The position numbers and the translations under genes were made by a program. The notes beneath the pieces are model-generated. The model saw only the letters and a list, made by a program, of their open reading frames with translations, did no database searches and had not been told where the DNA came from. DNA of 64,000 nt from Myoxocephalus aenaeus. Taxonomy: Eukaryota > Chordata > Actinopteri > Perciformes > Cottidae. Every line of letters begins with the position of its first letter. Positions within the stretch are counted from its first letter, which is position 1. The stretch spans positions 4,690,001 through 4,754,000 of the forward strand of contig JBAMJR010000025.1 of NCBI GenBank assembly GCA_038501785.1. The letters are read 5' to 3'. This document shows positions 9,421-22,915 of this stretch, piece by piece.

Positions 9421-11953
9421 TGGTTTACATCTTCTCATCTAGCTTTCAGCAAGAAAGAGTGTCTTTCCAAAGGGTTGGAGTATATCCTGAAGGTCAGGGA
9501 AACATAGCTGGTTTCAGATTGTCTAATTTGGAGACAAGCAAGGTCACTGTTTCCTGCACGCAAACACCATGGGGGCTTTTTAGATTGCTTACTTACGCTT
9601 CCTCGCGTACTCTCTCCTCGCTTGACCATTAAATTGTTCTCCGTTCACCTTCACTGAAGATCTTCCAATCCCTTGAATGCACCTCGAGGAGACAAGGAGC
9701 GAGGAGGCTTCCGGAGGAGCTGAGACCAAGGAAACATCAGTATATCCTTTGAAGTCTATTTGGACCCTATGACACAAAAGAGACATGACAAGGCATCAAT
9801 GACACATGTTAGCATATAGAACAGCACCCTATATCCATATGTGATTAATAAGCTGTCACCTACATTTACCTCCATGCGATGATCAAGGTATCATGGAGCC
9901 TTTTAGGTTCTGGATTCAAGCTCAATCTCCAGTGCAGCACAGGTCAGTCCCCACCCCATCTCTCTTCAAAAAACACTGGATTTGTAGGCGCATAATGTTT
10001 GCATATGTTACCTATATTTCATGGCAAGTCCCTATCCACTTGAAGGAAAACAACAACCATTGTGTGTCCAAGCTGACATTGATGAGTGTCTCCTAACTCG
10101 GCTCCATCATATAGTAATTGAGTTAGTGTCAGCTGCACTCTGTGCAGACAAAGTGAGTGGGTTTAAAGCTGTCTGGATGCTCCGACTGCCCATGTTGAAC
10201 ACATGCACACACAAAAAGAAGCGCACTGGGTCATGGGATGTTTCTCTATGTTGGGCTAAAGCCTGTGTGTCCTCAGTCAAGTGCCATGGGAATCCTGTTG
10301 GGACTGAGCACATAGCTCCATTCTCTGTGGCCTAATCAAGTGGTATCTGAGCTCCAATCCTCTTATGCTGCTTGACTGGACCACACTTCTCTAAGGCTGG
10401 ATTTGAGTTGCCGGCTGGAACTCCAGAGAGAGAGACGGGAGAGAAGAGAAGGAGTAAGAGGGGCTGCCTTTGTCTCGTTCTCCTGCTCCACTCCCAAACT
10501 TTGCCCCTCGGTAATGCATGCGTGCATTGGTAACACGCTGCGCATCTGCTGCTGCTTTTTTGTGTCTTTTTTCTTTCTTTTTCTCCATGACTTGATCAAT
10601 GCAAAGCGAGAACAGAGTTGAAATAAGTCCAAAAGAATCCCCTCTCACTCTCTTTCTGAATCTGAATGCGTCCTCTTTCTGTCGGGCTCCAATTACCTTC
10701 GTGCGAGGTACAAAGGTCGGCCCCGCTCCCTTGATGAGCTCTTTTCACGCCCTGACCCTGGAAAGCACGAGCACGGCGCGCGGCTCCAGGAAAAGCTTGG
10801 GGACCAAGCCACTTCAGCGAGAACCAGCATTTCATGATGTTTTATTGTGTGGAACTCCAGGCCTTCGCTTTTGAAAAGACAACAGAGAGACACTGTTTGA
10901 GGTTCAGGGTCCCCTGTTCATAAAAGATGATAAAAAGACGACTCGGGTACAGGTCGAGGCCTGGATGAATTGAAGGAGGTAATTAGCATCCCCATGGAAA
11001 GGAACTATGGATCCCATGTTGTGTCCAGATGTCTGGGCCAGTGCTCACTGTGTTAGCTCACTGGTCCATGAGACTTGATCCATAGATGGAAGACAATGAC
11101 CCCGGCCCTAATTAGCTCCACCAGTCAAGTGTCCCTAATTGGATTACGGGCCCAGCTTTTTTGGGACGCCATGTATCCAACATTGAGCAGGAACCATTAC
11201 GGTTCACAAAGGAAAACTCTCCGAAATACTCATAATAACCGTTTGGATTTCTGAACACATTACGTGTCCTGGCGAGCTTTCAAAATACTGGAAGGACAAA
11301 ACCTCAGAGGCTGCTCAAACCGCTCTTATCATTTGTCACTGGAAAGCAAATACTTATCAGATGTTGTGTGATGACATTCCGGAGAGGCTTGTTTGGCATG
11401 CGTGCTAAGCTTCTCTTTGCCTCTACAAAACAAAAAGGTTTTTCACTGAGCCACAATACGCTGAGAAGGAAACAGCTCGCACAAAAGACTGAACAAACCA
11501 TTGTACAGCATCGCATGCTCTATTCATCATTTATTTAAACAGCAAGGTCAACAACGGAGCTGCGCAGCTATTCAATGGACCACAGGAGAAAGGGATTAAT
11601 GCAGCGTGAATGTACAGTAGTTAAGAAGTGTTGCATATCCACAACCCTCTTTCCTGCTGTTTGTGTGTGTTTTATTGCCGGATTAACAAGTTCTCAATTC
11701 TTCCTTTCAATATAAACCGTGAATGAGTTCAGGATCAGTAGCGAATGCTTCACTCAGCAAGCGCAAGTTCTCTGAATCACAACAGTGGGGGGGTTTATAA
11801 AAACGGCACTTTCACAGGTGCTGGTCTGAGTTCGACCAAACCTCATAGAAATGTAACTTCATGAGCTTTGGTCTCATAAATGAAAAGTAGAATTCATACG
11901 CAATATAATTAACCCTTTCTTCATGAAATACTGGCTTTATGAATCACCTCTCC
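9421..11953. other. Non-coding sequence
   Basis: No gene is recognised. Frames of 60-104 codons at 9893-10893 overlap on both strands and lack domains. The stretch is complex and repeat-poor, so it could hold conserved regulatory DNA. A homeodomain-motif cluster at 11109-11146 is listed separately. Confidence 0.5.
11109..11146. promoter_or_regulatory. Cluster of homeodomain-type binding motifs
   Basis: Within 38 bp lie TAATTA (11109-11114), TCAAGTG (11125-11131, NKX2-type), TAATTG (11136-11141) and GGATTA (11141-11146, OTX/PITX-type). Such clustering is seen in developmental enhancers. The motifs are short and can occur by chance, so this is a candidate only. Confidence 0.3.
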
Positions 11954-12139
11954 TTTACATTACATTTAGCTGACGCTTTTATCCAAAGCGACTTACATTT
12001 TTGCTCTATACACTGTAGACACAGCAACGGGGAACAATTAGGGGCACTTTGACGTGTGAGCTATGGGGGGACTGGGGATTGAGCCGGCTACCTTGTGGTT
12101 GCGGGACGACCACTCATCCCCCTGAGCTACAGCCGCCCC
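11954..12139 (-). mobile_element. tRNA-derived SINE with LINE-type tail
   Basis: Read on the minus strand, it starts with a tRNA-like promoter: A-box-like TGTAGCTCAGGGGG, then the B-box region near GCCGGCTCAATCC. A body containing GTTGCTGTGTCTACAGTGTA follows. It ends in the tail AAGTCGCTTTGGATAAAAGCG...CTAAATGTAA, widespread at the 3' ends of fish SINEs and L2-like LINEs. The B box differs at one position from the GGTTCGATCC of the sister copy at 26.1 kb. Its head matches the 26.1-kb copy and its body matches the 61.9-kb copy. Confidence 0.88.
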
Positions 12140-15100
12140 ACTTGCTTCTGTTAGACTGCGTTAGCTAGTGAGATAAACATGTCAGGAGTTTCTGAGTTTC
12201 ACTTTGGGACTCTGGATGACTTGATCGACATGCCTGTGATGGATGTCAGGTAACAGAGGACAACAAGTAGGCACGCTTGTTGTTCCTGCTCGTGGTTATT
12301 ATATACAAGACAACTGGATTGCACGTTCCAAGATGGCGTCCTGCTCATTCCAAAATAAAGTTGCTCATCAGAAGGCTCATAGCCCATGCACATTAGAGGC
12401 CTCCGAGTTGAACTAGCTGCTTGCACACATTAATGGAACCAAAACATTCTCTTTGAGATTCTTACATTTTTGTTGACGCTAATTGTTCAAATTCTGACTG
12501 AACAAAAAATTATGTTTAGTTACAATTAATTCATTATGAAGTGTATTCTATGGCACCCCGGAAATAGTTTTCTCTCCTGTGTGTATGACTTACCAACAGG
12601 TGAATATGGTTTTGACAGGATTGTTTTGTCAGATTCATTTGTATTGTTGTGTATATTGTTGCAACACTCATTCCGGCCAAAAGGGGCTGTAGTGCAACAC
12701 GACCCCTTGTTTTAAATAGGACTATAAGTATTCTTGTTTTTTTTCTTACCTGCCACTCAAGGCTTCAGAGGTATTTATTTTCATTTAATCTTGGGCCAGA
12801 ATTGTGACCTGCAATTGTGCCTGTGGCCACTATGGGGATGTGTGACGAGGACTCGTCTGTGCTTGAACTGGGGATGTTTCAATTAGGTCCTTGATTATGT
12901 CAGGTTGTTGTCTCTCTGGTGGAGTGCAGGCCTGTAGCGCCGAGCTGCCACGTAATGTCTGGAAATCTGCGGCCAAAAAGTACCCGCAGCCAATCAGTGA
13001 CTCCGGTGACATGTTGATCTATTTTACAAATCATTTCTTACCGCCTCAATCACATGAACACACCTTTATTAATTATTGTGGCGAGCTGCAGTCCGCCGCT
13101 GCCCGGTGTGTCTTCAGCCTCGCGGTACGACATGAGAGCTCTGTCCATGGTTGAGGAGGAAGAGGCAGCTCCTGGAACATCAGGTGTGTTTGATCAAGTC
13201 CTCTCTGTCAGCCGGTATTGCTCCCTCACCTTTTGAATATGCAAACTCTTCAACCTCTGGCAAAGAATTTTTAAAATGTCCTTTTGCTTACTGTGTTTTT
13301 TTTATGTGCAAGTTGTAAGTGCAGTTAAAAAATGTTTTATGCAACCAGAATGTATCTTGAAAGGAAATTAATATTACCAATAGAAAGAAGAAAAAAACCT
13401 CCTAGACATAAAGATGGATGGAAACTACTCATTTGCCATACATGGGCGTTTGTCCACTCAACGCCCCCGTCACATTGACATGACCATGTGAAAGTTAGAT
13501 CAGAGCTCTTCAAACATTAACTATCTGTATCATCAAACCCAAACAAAGAAGGTATACCGATGATCCCGGGTTACTAATCAAACCTGTAACTGAACTGACC
13601 ACAACACGGTCAGAGGGATTCAACCGATCAAAGAAGCCTATTAAATTACTTTTTCACAATGCACTTTTGTTTTATCAGAGGTTGTTTTTTTATTCACACC
13701 TCATTTATTCTGAAAAGTCACTCAGAGCCGTGACGTAGTGAACATGACGAGTGCACAGCACCTCAGATCTGCCTTCCACATGTTTCACCGAGCAGCAACG
13801 AACCATCGACCCCGATTCACAAACAGATATGAGGATTGTGAATGTTATTAAGTGCAACTGTCTGTGTTTATTTACAAATGAGGACAAATAGGTTGTAAAT
13901 CAGAGGCACAGATGCAGAGTTACAGATACAAATGTATTTGTTTGGGAATACTTTTGAGCCTATTTTAACAGCATGCTCCTGCTCATCTGACCCTCGTCAG
14001 ACCCTCGGCTGGGTCACCGCGGCCCTGAGGCGGCCCCTCTCACCCGCGAGAAGCCCTGGAAGAGCAAAGAGGAGGAGAGCTGTCATGATGAGGCTAACTG
14101 CAGCATGTGAGGGCTGCAGAGGGACTGAGAGAGCAGCGGGGCGTGAACCATTTTGGGAGCCACCGAATCTTTCAACTGCCTCTCAAAACCTGTGGATGTC
14201 ATCCTGCACAGCTGGGATGAGAGCGGCAGAAGTGGTAACAGGCACACTCGGGGGTTTCTTACTCAGCCAGTGTGAGCCAGAGATTGTGACAAGTCACGAC
14301 CAAGGAGCCTGTGATCCTCCTGACATCTCCTAACATGGGACTGGTAGCGCGCTCACATCACGGAGAGTCATTTGATTCACTGTGAATATAAAGTAGATTG
14401 GCTAATAGAGCTGGGAGATGATGAAGTCCTCATTCTCAGAGTACATGCCGTTCTCACAAGGGGAGCAGAGCAGCACTGTTTCCACCAACCTGCCAGTACA
14501 TGTAACTAATCTACAACGTGAAGTGAACGAATCGGTAGCTTTTAGCAGTGAGAGTTTGTGGACGTCAGCTCTGCTGTGATTCACAACACTACTTCCTCAT
14601 TAAAAGGTTGTGAAGTACTGGGGTGATGTGGTCTCTGGTGTGGGAGTGGGAGAGCAGACGGGCATCTGAGTCCTGGATGTTTTGTAGTTTGTAGAAATGA
14701 CAGAGAAAGCCACAGAAGCAATCATGATGTGATATCCCTGTTGAACATAATATGCTTTTGAGCTATTAACCCTCAGTGCAGCGCTTGCAAAGGCTGAGTT
14801 TGGAACTGAGCTGAACCTAACTAGTCATTAGACTGAGCTGAGGAGGGTGAAGTGAATCAAATCAGCAAACAGATTTGGGGATTTCCACCTCTTGTATCGC
14901 CTATCGCTCGTAACCGATTAGGCCCCAAAAAGCGCAGCCCTCCTTTTCAGTCATGACCCAGCATGCACACATCAGCAGAATGGACTCCTTTCCTGTCAAA
15001 GACGATGACCAAGGCAGGTTTTTTAAAACATGGTCTCCACTAACCCGGCTGGCGGCCGAGGTTGTGGTTTAGACTGAAACCTGCGTCAGTGGGGGCGTGT

Positions 15101-15755
15101 TGTTTCAGGGGCGATGCAGGGAGTCCACTTGGTGCAATAGATGAACGGCTTTTAAGGTTCATCAGATGCCACAGAAGGGTTGGAATACCACAGATATGGG
15201 ATGTTACCGCTCCAGAAAGCTATCATGGCGGGAACGTGAGGTAAACAGTAGAAATATGCCGCTCACATTATAAAGTAATGCATCAGGAACGTGTGCATGC
15301 AAGGGGTGAAGTGCTGTTTACTGTGTGCACTAATATGTGCATGTTAAGGTTGAGTTGAAGGTTATGTACCCGCTGGTACATTGGTCAGCTATAACCATGT
15401 TAGCTGTAGCATTGTCTGTTCATCGGGGACCAAGTTCAGGACCCGGAACACCATTTGTGTTTCCGGCCTGAACCGCAGCTTCTGCACCCCCACTCATATC
15501 AGAGCACTGCGTTCTGGAACCAGGCCTGTGTTAGCGCTATCAATCCAGTTAGCTATCTAGCATTAGTAAAAGCTAAGCCTTTGGCTAGCCCGAGGTGGGC
15601 GTCGCCGGGTATTAGTGTAGAACTAATGTCACATCATTGTAAACCTTTTACTTGTTAACTGGGCCAAAAAATGAAGGGAAGTTTTTCTGCCTTGTCATCT
15701 GTACAAATTAAATGAGCAGCATTGGAATGTTGATTAATAATTCAAAAGTCGACAT

Positions 15756-15757
<2 letters not shown>
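12140..15757. other. Non-coding sequence
   Basis: No gene or transposon is recognised. A 133-codon plus-strand frame at 13932-14333 and smaller frames have no recognisable domains. GC content rises around 13970-14300. Confidence 0.45.

Positions 15758-15806
<49 letters not shown>
15758..15806. repeat. (TG)n microsatellite
   Basis: About 24 uninterrupted TG units. Confidence 0.98.
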
Positions 15807-15807
<1 letters not shown>

Positions 15808-16735
15808 GAATTGTATGTAAACTATTGTATGCTTAAATGTTTTTAATGTAGACATTAATCAACAAGCCAAAAGTCAAAATCAAATCAGGCGAATGAAGCT
15901 CTGAAGCTTCTAGCTATTTGTTACAGCCCTACTAGTCTTATATTAATGTAATATATTATATCTTATAATGTGTTTACCGATTAACAGAACTCTCTGTTGT
16001 TGCAAACGACAGGTGGTGCTGAAATTAAATTTAAAGAACTGAAACTTAAAACAAAAAAAGATGTCTATGGTATACATACAGGTACAAACATGGAATTTGG
16101 CTTCTGCATTTAACTCCTCAGCATTGTGGGTTTTTTATGGTATAGAGAAACTATGCCATGAGCCTGTAAAGGTAATGAAAAACGAGCTTTCAAAGGGTTA
16201 AAGTGCTATTTCTGCAGTTGTCACATATCACAAAAAATGATTTAAGACAAGCAGAGCCACATATGATAGAAAATACGGCGTTGTTATTGCCAGCAGGCCT
16301 CTCAGAACTCAGACTTGACGTACCAGAGATGACACCTGATATTTGTGGTGCAGCTTGTGCGTCCATCATGTTAACGAGCCACTGCCCTGCAGAGCTCTCA
16401 GTGCTGTGGATGCTCGCTGCCACAACCAGGGGGCGCTGTTTTAAACAGCTCACAGGATGTGATGATGCACATATTTCACGTTCAGCTCGCTTTCGCTAGC
16501 CTGACACCGCTAACCGGTAACCAACTAGCATGAGGAAACTGTAACACACTGTAGGGCTGCCGTGGCAGGGTCTAAATTAGCCGTGCAGTGGGACTAAATA
16601 GCTTCATTCATAGCTTATTAATTAACTGGCCGAATATTGTGTGAGCCATGAGATAAGTTGCCAAGACAACTTAATAAGTATAAACGTATACAAGACAAAA
16701 GCCAGTGTTTTCCTCCCTTGTGGTTCTAATTGTAT
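15807..16735. other. Non-coding sequence
   Basis: No gene is recognised. TTCAAAGGGTTAA at 16188-16200 resembles a piggyBac-type right end, but no matching left end was found. Confidence 0.45.
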
Positions 16736-16900
16736 ATACTTTTTGTCAAATTAAATTTATTTAGTATTGCCCAAAATCAAATATTACAAATTTGCCTCAG
16801 AGGGCTTTACAATCTGTACACATACGACATCCTCTGTCCCGGCACCTCACATCGGATCAGGAAAAACTCCCCCAAAAGTCATGAATTCCCCCATGAATTC
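16736..16900 (+). repeat. Dispersed teleost repeat fragment
   Basis: ATTTATTTAGTATTGCCC... TTGCCTCAGAGGGCTTTACA... GTACACATACGACATCCTCT... GGATCAGGAAAAACTCCC is a motif series I recognise as repeated in many fish genomes. Its class was not resolved. Confidence 0.55.
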
Positions 16901-18008
16901 AGTGAATGTCTCCTCACGGTCCGCTAGCTTCTGAAAATAGAAAGCCTGTGTTCATACAGCTCTGTTAATGGGAAACAAGTGTTGAGGTAAATGTCCTTTT
17001 TGTTTTACACTCAAAGCTTCTATGGAGCTTTTTGAATGAAGCTTTAAAATGTTTTTCGTCAAATTTGATGCAGATATTTCACAACAGTGAAAATGTGTGT
17101 ATTTGAATGGCTAAATGCCAACAAATAGGGACCGAAAAAACTGTATTTCTTTATCTTTTTCTAACGTGTCCACCCGTTCTATATCGTATTGTATGCTTCA
17201 CCCTCTAAAAGTCGCTCTTGGGTTTTTCCCAGCGCTCAGTCGTGAAGGTTTTTGCACTGCCCCCCTCACGTCCTCATTTCTCCAACAGCCATCCAAACGT
17301 AGCTCTGCTCTTCAGGGCCCTCAGAACACAGCTTTGTCCACCCGCCGTTGGTCTCACTGTTTGCGTGCAGCGGGAACGCAGCCTCGGCCGGCTGCTCTCC
17401 AGCAGAGCGTTCTCCTCATCCACGGCCCTCCTCAGTGGGTGACAGCGGCACCCTGGACTTTTCCGTGCCCTTCCATCGGTTTCTGGAGATGTATCTAAGC
17501 CCTCCTTAATCACGCGCTGTTAAATGCGCTGACGATCCGACACGCGTCTAACGGTGTGCTGCTAATCTCCTCATCAGGGATTTGGGCGCTGCATGGGAAC
17601 CATTGTGATGCGTAAGCTTTGTCCCACTCTCGTGCAGCAGCAGTGCTGCAGCTTCCTCCACACAGAGCTGACAGCGTGCTACCCTCCTGCTTCATCACGG
17701 TGGTGAACTGGTGGACGTGGTTGTTGACTTTGGTGTGACAGTGAGGCATCGGCTGCAGTTTATGGGGATTATATATCATTGTAGCCCTGATGTTTATGTT
17801 TAATTTGATACCTAACATGTTCTTTTTGTGATTATACCATGTTTTTTTTCTTGATTTGTACCTTGTGACCTGATATAACAGGGCCCCTAGGGCTCAACCG
17901 GTTTTAAAGGGAAAAGCCTAAATGATAAAGAACATTAGTTACGTTATGTAACTCCACATTCTATGAGTTGTCTCACCTTCGCCAGCTGAAAAATAGCCGC
18001 ACAGCTGT

Positions 18009-18031
18009 TATATATATATATATATATATAT
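18009..18031. repeat. (TA)n microsatellite
   Basis: About 11 TA units, followed by TCGCGAG. Confidence 0.95.
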
Positions 18032-19877
18032 CGCGAGTGTGGATGTAAACCTACATTCATAGAACACAATATGCATGTGATGTTTTGTACAGAGGCCGAC
18101 AACCAAAGCTGCTCTTGGTGTCACCGGGTAACCACTGACGTCTGCATTGTGACTCATTCATTACATATTGCTTTTTAAGATGCTGTTGTTTTCATGTATC
18201 AATCAATTACAGTACAGCCCCTCTCGCTGTGCCAACACACCCAATTGATTCCACCCAGCTGATACTTATTTTGGTGCATAATCATTTATTTTCCTTTTGA
18301 AAGTTCAGAAGCGGGTGAGAAAAGTAAAACAGTGCAGCTTCTTCACGGGGTGCAAATCAAATACTAATTTGCCGTGTGAATTCAGCCTCAGTGGGAATTG
18401 TTTTAGCCTCCGAAGAAGCGAACTAATGCACAGACTTCTGTCGGTGACAGCAGGAGCGGCAGCAGCAAACCCACGTAACAGCTCCCGTTTACGAGCTGTT
18501 ATATCTTCCCGTTTGGCTGAAACTGTGACAATTTAAGGACTTCTTTTAACGGGAAGCCTGAAGCAGTAAATATGGTTGATGCTGGGGGAAAGTCAGAGGT
18601 TTCTCGCTATAATGAGATTTGTTCCTGCGGATTTGTGGCTCTTACAATTCCTCCTCACAGGTTCTTCTCTAGTCCGTTTGATCACCTAACACGAGATTAT
18701 GTTATGGATCGGGATTAGCTCCGGAGGGAGCGGCCTGGCATCCTAGGTGTGTCTTTCTGCACCCTAAGAGGCTTATGGGGAAATATGTGCTGGCTAATAG
18801 CCTTATATTTTTCTGCTTTTTTTTTTTTTTTAAAGAGAGAATCAGATTTCTCTTCCCCCTCCCTCCCTTAAAAGTTTGTCACATAGACGCTGATTTGTCA
18901 TAGACACTGCAAATCCCGTTTTACTGTGTAATACGTTTGAACATGCCGATAAAGCTTTGGCTTTAAGTCTGACTTCACCACAGGAGAGGAGCTTTGCGAC
19001 AACACAGGCCTGTCAAATGGGGAGTCGCAGTACTCTCATAGAGCAGAGCCGGGTACAGTGTTGAGTTCACTTGCAAAGGGAAAAACCCACCTTTTCCTCA
19101 ACACCACCGTTTTTTTATGACAGACGACAGTAGTCAGTGAGTGGCCAAGCTGTTGAGTGTGGCTGTGGGCTTCAGAGTGCACGGCTTCTGAAGGTTCATC
19201 AGTGAGCGAGAGACTGCCAAGAGGAAGGAATACTGCAAAATGGAAGACTGAATGAATTCAAACGGATGACTATTAGTTCATGCCAGATATTCATGCAGGT
19301 TCACACATTTCTTTTTCATTTCCGCGCTTTCACACAACTTCTTCACATTCAGTAGTACTGGAAACAGGCTGAAGTGTAACATTTGCCATCTGTCAAACAG
19401 ACAAAAGGTGCTGGTGGAATACTCCGGGACACGGCCGTGTGATCATATTGTTTGTGTCACCGTCGTTGGACGTTTTAGGTGTCTGATAAGCCTTCATTGA
19501 TGCCATACTTCCTGGGCCGTAGTAACAGCCTCACCGCTGCCTGAAGCAATGTGCCGCCGCCGCCGGCCATGAAGAACACCCAGCTCTGAAGCTTATGGAC
19601 AGGATGGGAATTATTTTCCTCTCACTCATCTACTGATCTACAATCATTTCTTTTCACCCGATCTCCACTCTTCCGTCTTCTTGTCATTTTTTTTTTCTCC
19701 TTCCATTTCACAAAGCGCTCTCCTCCCCCTCCTCACTCCAGCCTCCCCGTCCCTCTTCTCCCTCTCTCGCCCGGCCGGCCATGCAGCGAGCCGACCTCGT
19801 CAGCAGAATCAACAATGGCGGGGGCCATTTTGCAGCGGGTTCCCATGCATTGCTAATCAGCCTCTCATTCAGCAGGT

Positions 19878-19893
19878 GGGGGGGGGGGGGGGG
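19878..19893 (+). repeat. 16-base poly(G) run
   Basis: Sixteen consecutive G residues, able in principle to form a G-quadruplex. Length may be assembly-sensitive. Confidence 0.9.
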
Positions 19894-20414
19894 ATTAGGC
19901 AGCAGGTACTCGGAGCCCCGCGTTGTGCCGGCGTAAATCAAGGCCCTGTCTTGAAGAAGCCGCAAATTACCGTGAAAGCGGCGTGCGCGGTGCACCCGGA
20001 CCGGACCTCAACGCCTGCTGAGCTCACAGGCATGTTTTGCTCAGGAAAAAACCCAGAAAGAGCACACTGCCGCTCTGCACCTGCGGTCCATGTTTGGTCA
20101 ATAGGAGCTCATATAACGCTGGACATTTATGAGCAGATGAAATATATAACGGCCTCGCTCTTCGCTCGCAAAGGCATGTTGGGGGGGATGCGATTATAAA
20201 TAGGCACATATAGAGGCGTGTGTCAAAGCGGGTTTATAACCAGCCAAAGGATGCCGGTGGGCTTTTTGTTCCCGGTGCTGTTTTCGTGTTCGCTCGCCGC
20301 CGTGACATTTATCCTACACGCTGAAACAATGGAGCGAACGCCCCCGCCGCCCTCTAACTGAGCACCTCCAGCACCTCCGGGTCACGCCTCCATCCTCAGT
20401 CAAAATGTCAGCCG

Positions 20415-20439
20415 CTCTCTCTCTCTCTCTCTCTCTCTC
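20415..20439. repeat. (CT)n microsatellite
   Basis: About 12 CT units, giving an Arg/Glu run when translated on the minus strand. Confidence 0.95.
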
Positions 20440-20883
20440 GTGCCGGCTGCCTTCGTCAGGCCTTGATGAGGCCTGATGCGCTGAGGTCTCTGAGGCGAGG
20501 CGGCCTGTGACTTCATGTCTGATGAATGCAGCTGGGATCTCAATCACAGTTAAAGCTGCACAATCAATATCTTGATATTGCCGGTGAATGAAATGACGGC
20601 TTGTGGTGTGAAAGGGCTCATCTGTTCCACAATGCTGTTAAGTGCTCCCTTTCTAACCGGGTTTCCTTCGTCCGCTGAGCGAGACGAGAGCGTTTCAAGC
20701 TCAGGTTCATCGGGTGTGTGTCACTGAATCACCCAACTCAATGTCTTGAGGATATGGGCCAAGAATTATGAAAAATATATTGATTATATAGTAATTGATT
20801 CTTAATTATTACAAAACATATTTAACAATTTTACAGTTTTAAGATGATTCTCCTCAGGACAGAAGCCTACTTTTTTTATTTAG

Positions 20884-21028
20884 CTTTTTGACTGTTTTAA
20901 TGTTTTCTTAACTGTTTTAAATCCTGTTTTCTCTGCATTATGTTTTGATGCTATTAATGGTTTTATGTGAAGCACTTTTAATCGCCTTGTTGTTGAAATG
21001 TGCGATACAAATAAACTTGCCTTGCCTA
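20884..21028 (+). mobile_element. LINE 3' end fragment
   Basis: ATGCTATTAATGGTTTTATG, GAAGCACTTTTAATCGCCTT, then GTGCGATACAAATAAACTTGCCTTGCC is the typical 3' end of a fish non-LTR retrotransposon: a stretch after the last codons ending in a short degenerate repeat. No coding part is present. Confidence 0.7.
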
Positions 21029-22915
21029 AAAGAATCAGAAGGTTAATAATTAGTTATTATCAGTGCAGGTCAGGTCGGTATATCTGTACATTATTGGACT
21101 ATATGAAGCATCAAAATATATTTTAAAAGGATTCTTCATAACAAACAACAGAGACATTTCATCTGCCGGATCCAAAGAAGAAGACTTCCAGTTAGCATTT
21201 TGCTAACTTGAATAACCACGCGGCTCCCCTAAACATCCAATTTTATTGGACCATATTGATCAAATTCAGACAGGGAAACAAGTAATTTCGCTGAAAATAA
21301 TTCATCTATTGTTTTTACAGCCAAAACAGAAGTGACTCAGTGAGACTCACTCAATGCTCTATGCAGCGTTTTAGCCTCATTAAACCTCATTAAACATTAT
21401 TAGTTTGGTTTTACAGCACACAACTAAACTGCTGACTTTCCAGTTCTGATGAATCCTCTGCACTCAGCTAAAGAGACATATGTTTTATTCAATATTCAAG
21501 TATTTAAATATGAATGTAAATGTTCTTCTGTGTCTGCTAGATGTGTAAATTACAATTATTTGCCATAAAAACCTTATGAAGCAATAAAGTCAGGAATGTG
21601 TGAGCACAAAATTCAATTGGTGCAGCTTTAAAAATATTTTTATCATATGAACACATTGTCAAATACTCAACAATTTCACAAATAAATATAGATTATTTTT
21701 TTTTACTTTTTTTTTTGATCAGTTTGGACTACACATGCAGCGTTCAACACACACACAAAAAGAGACAATCTTATACTTTGTTTCAAAAGCATTTCAAATT
21801 GGCCAAACTGTAGCCGGGTGATATCAAGTGAAACGTGTTGATTTTGCACATGTCCAAAGTGCACTTGGGGCTCTAATGAAGGGCTTTGAGATGTATCAGC
21901 CTAACATCAGTAACAGCTGCAGCATCGCATGGTTCATGTGATATGTGACAGACCAGCACCATGGAAATGATTCAGCTGTGCTGCTCGGTCCTCATTTGAG
22001 GCATTTTACTCTCGGCCGTACCGTTAGAAGCTTTAACAGGAAGTGGATCGTTGAATTCATCACCGTGTGGAAGAGGTGGGATACACACAGTTTTGCATGT
22101 AAGTGTTTTTTCCCCACTATTTTAAATCATAGCGCGGTTCCAGAGAGTAAATCAATGAGTCATCGCAGAGGAAATAGAAATCCTCCAGAGTCAGAGGGAA
22201 AATATGTACCCTCTGGTACGGGTGCAAAAAGTGCACCAGCAAAAACAAAAATCAATGAGCTTTTGTAATCAGCTCAATCAAGGGCAACACATAGTTTAAC
22301 TGCTGGAATCATTGCATGGAGACATTTTACATTGTCATCTGCTGTTTTTTTTGTTTGTTTTTTCCAGAATCACAAGTGACAGACATTCATGATTCCTGTG
22401 AAGATCGGCTTTCTTGTTGGAGCTGAATTACATGCAACGTGACGGCTGATGCTCTTTTTTCTTTCCAACCTCATCCTAAAAATGTTGTAGAAATAGAACA
22501 ACAACTAATAATAGCTGCATAATGTTCATAAATGATCTACTGTATCGCACAAATCATAGAGTTTACACAAGACAGAAGAACATGAGTGAGGAGGTACACG
22601 GTGTAATAATAAAAAAGGCTTGTTTCATAGAAGAGACCAGTGATGTCACGGTATAGCTTTTATTGTTCTGAATATAGAGCAGTTAAAGTAATACTCCTTT
22701 TTCTTAAATGTCCCCTAAATCAACTAAAAAATTGCTTTTATGTTTTAATTTTACACGACCAACATATTTCTTTGCTCTCTCTCATCAGGGCCAGGTCATT
22801 TTATTTCCCACACGGTGCAGACTGAACACTTCTTGAAAGGGTTGCCATGACATCATGTTCCTCAGAGGATGAACCCCACTGTCTTAGTAATGCTGTGACT
22901 CCTCCTCTCCCGCAG
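21029..22915. other. Non-coding, AT-rich sequence
   Basis: No gene is recognised. The 107-codon frame at 21945-22268 has no recognisable domain. The end of this stretch (22891-22915) is a pyrimidine-rich splice-acceptor-like tract before the exon candidate below. Confidence 0.45.

Larger units (their letters stand above)
16901..20883. other. Non-coding sequence, GC-rich after 19.5 kb
   Basis: No gene is recognised. Frames of 80-172 codons (17.1-17.8 kb and 19.7-20.2 kb) overlap on both strands and lack domains. The region 19.5-20.5 kb is GC-richer, repeat-poor apart from a G run and a CT array, and could be regulatory. Low-complexity sites are listed separately. Confidence 0.45.

Noticed and set aside
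13932..14333. 133-codon plus-strand frame
   Set aside because: No domain, no splice context; moderate GC makes chance frames longer here.
14766..16200. piggyBac-like element between TTAACCCTCAGTG and TTTCAAAGGGTTAA
   Set aside because: Ends match only over the first few bases; not enough to call an element.
19681..20199. 172-codon plus-strand frame
   Set aside because: Runs through a poly(G) stretch and a GC-rich region open on both strands; no domain.
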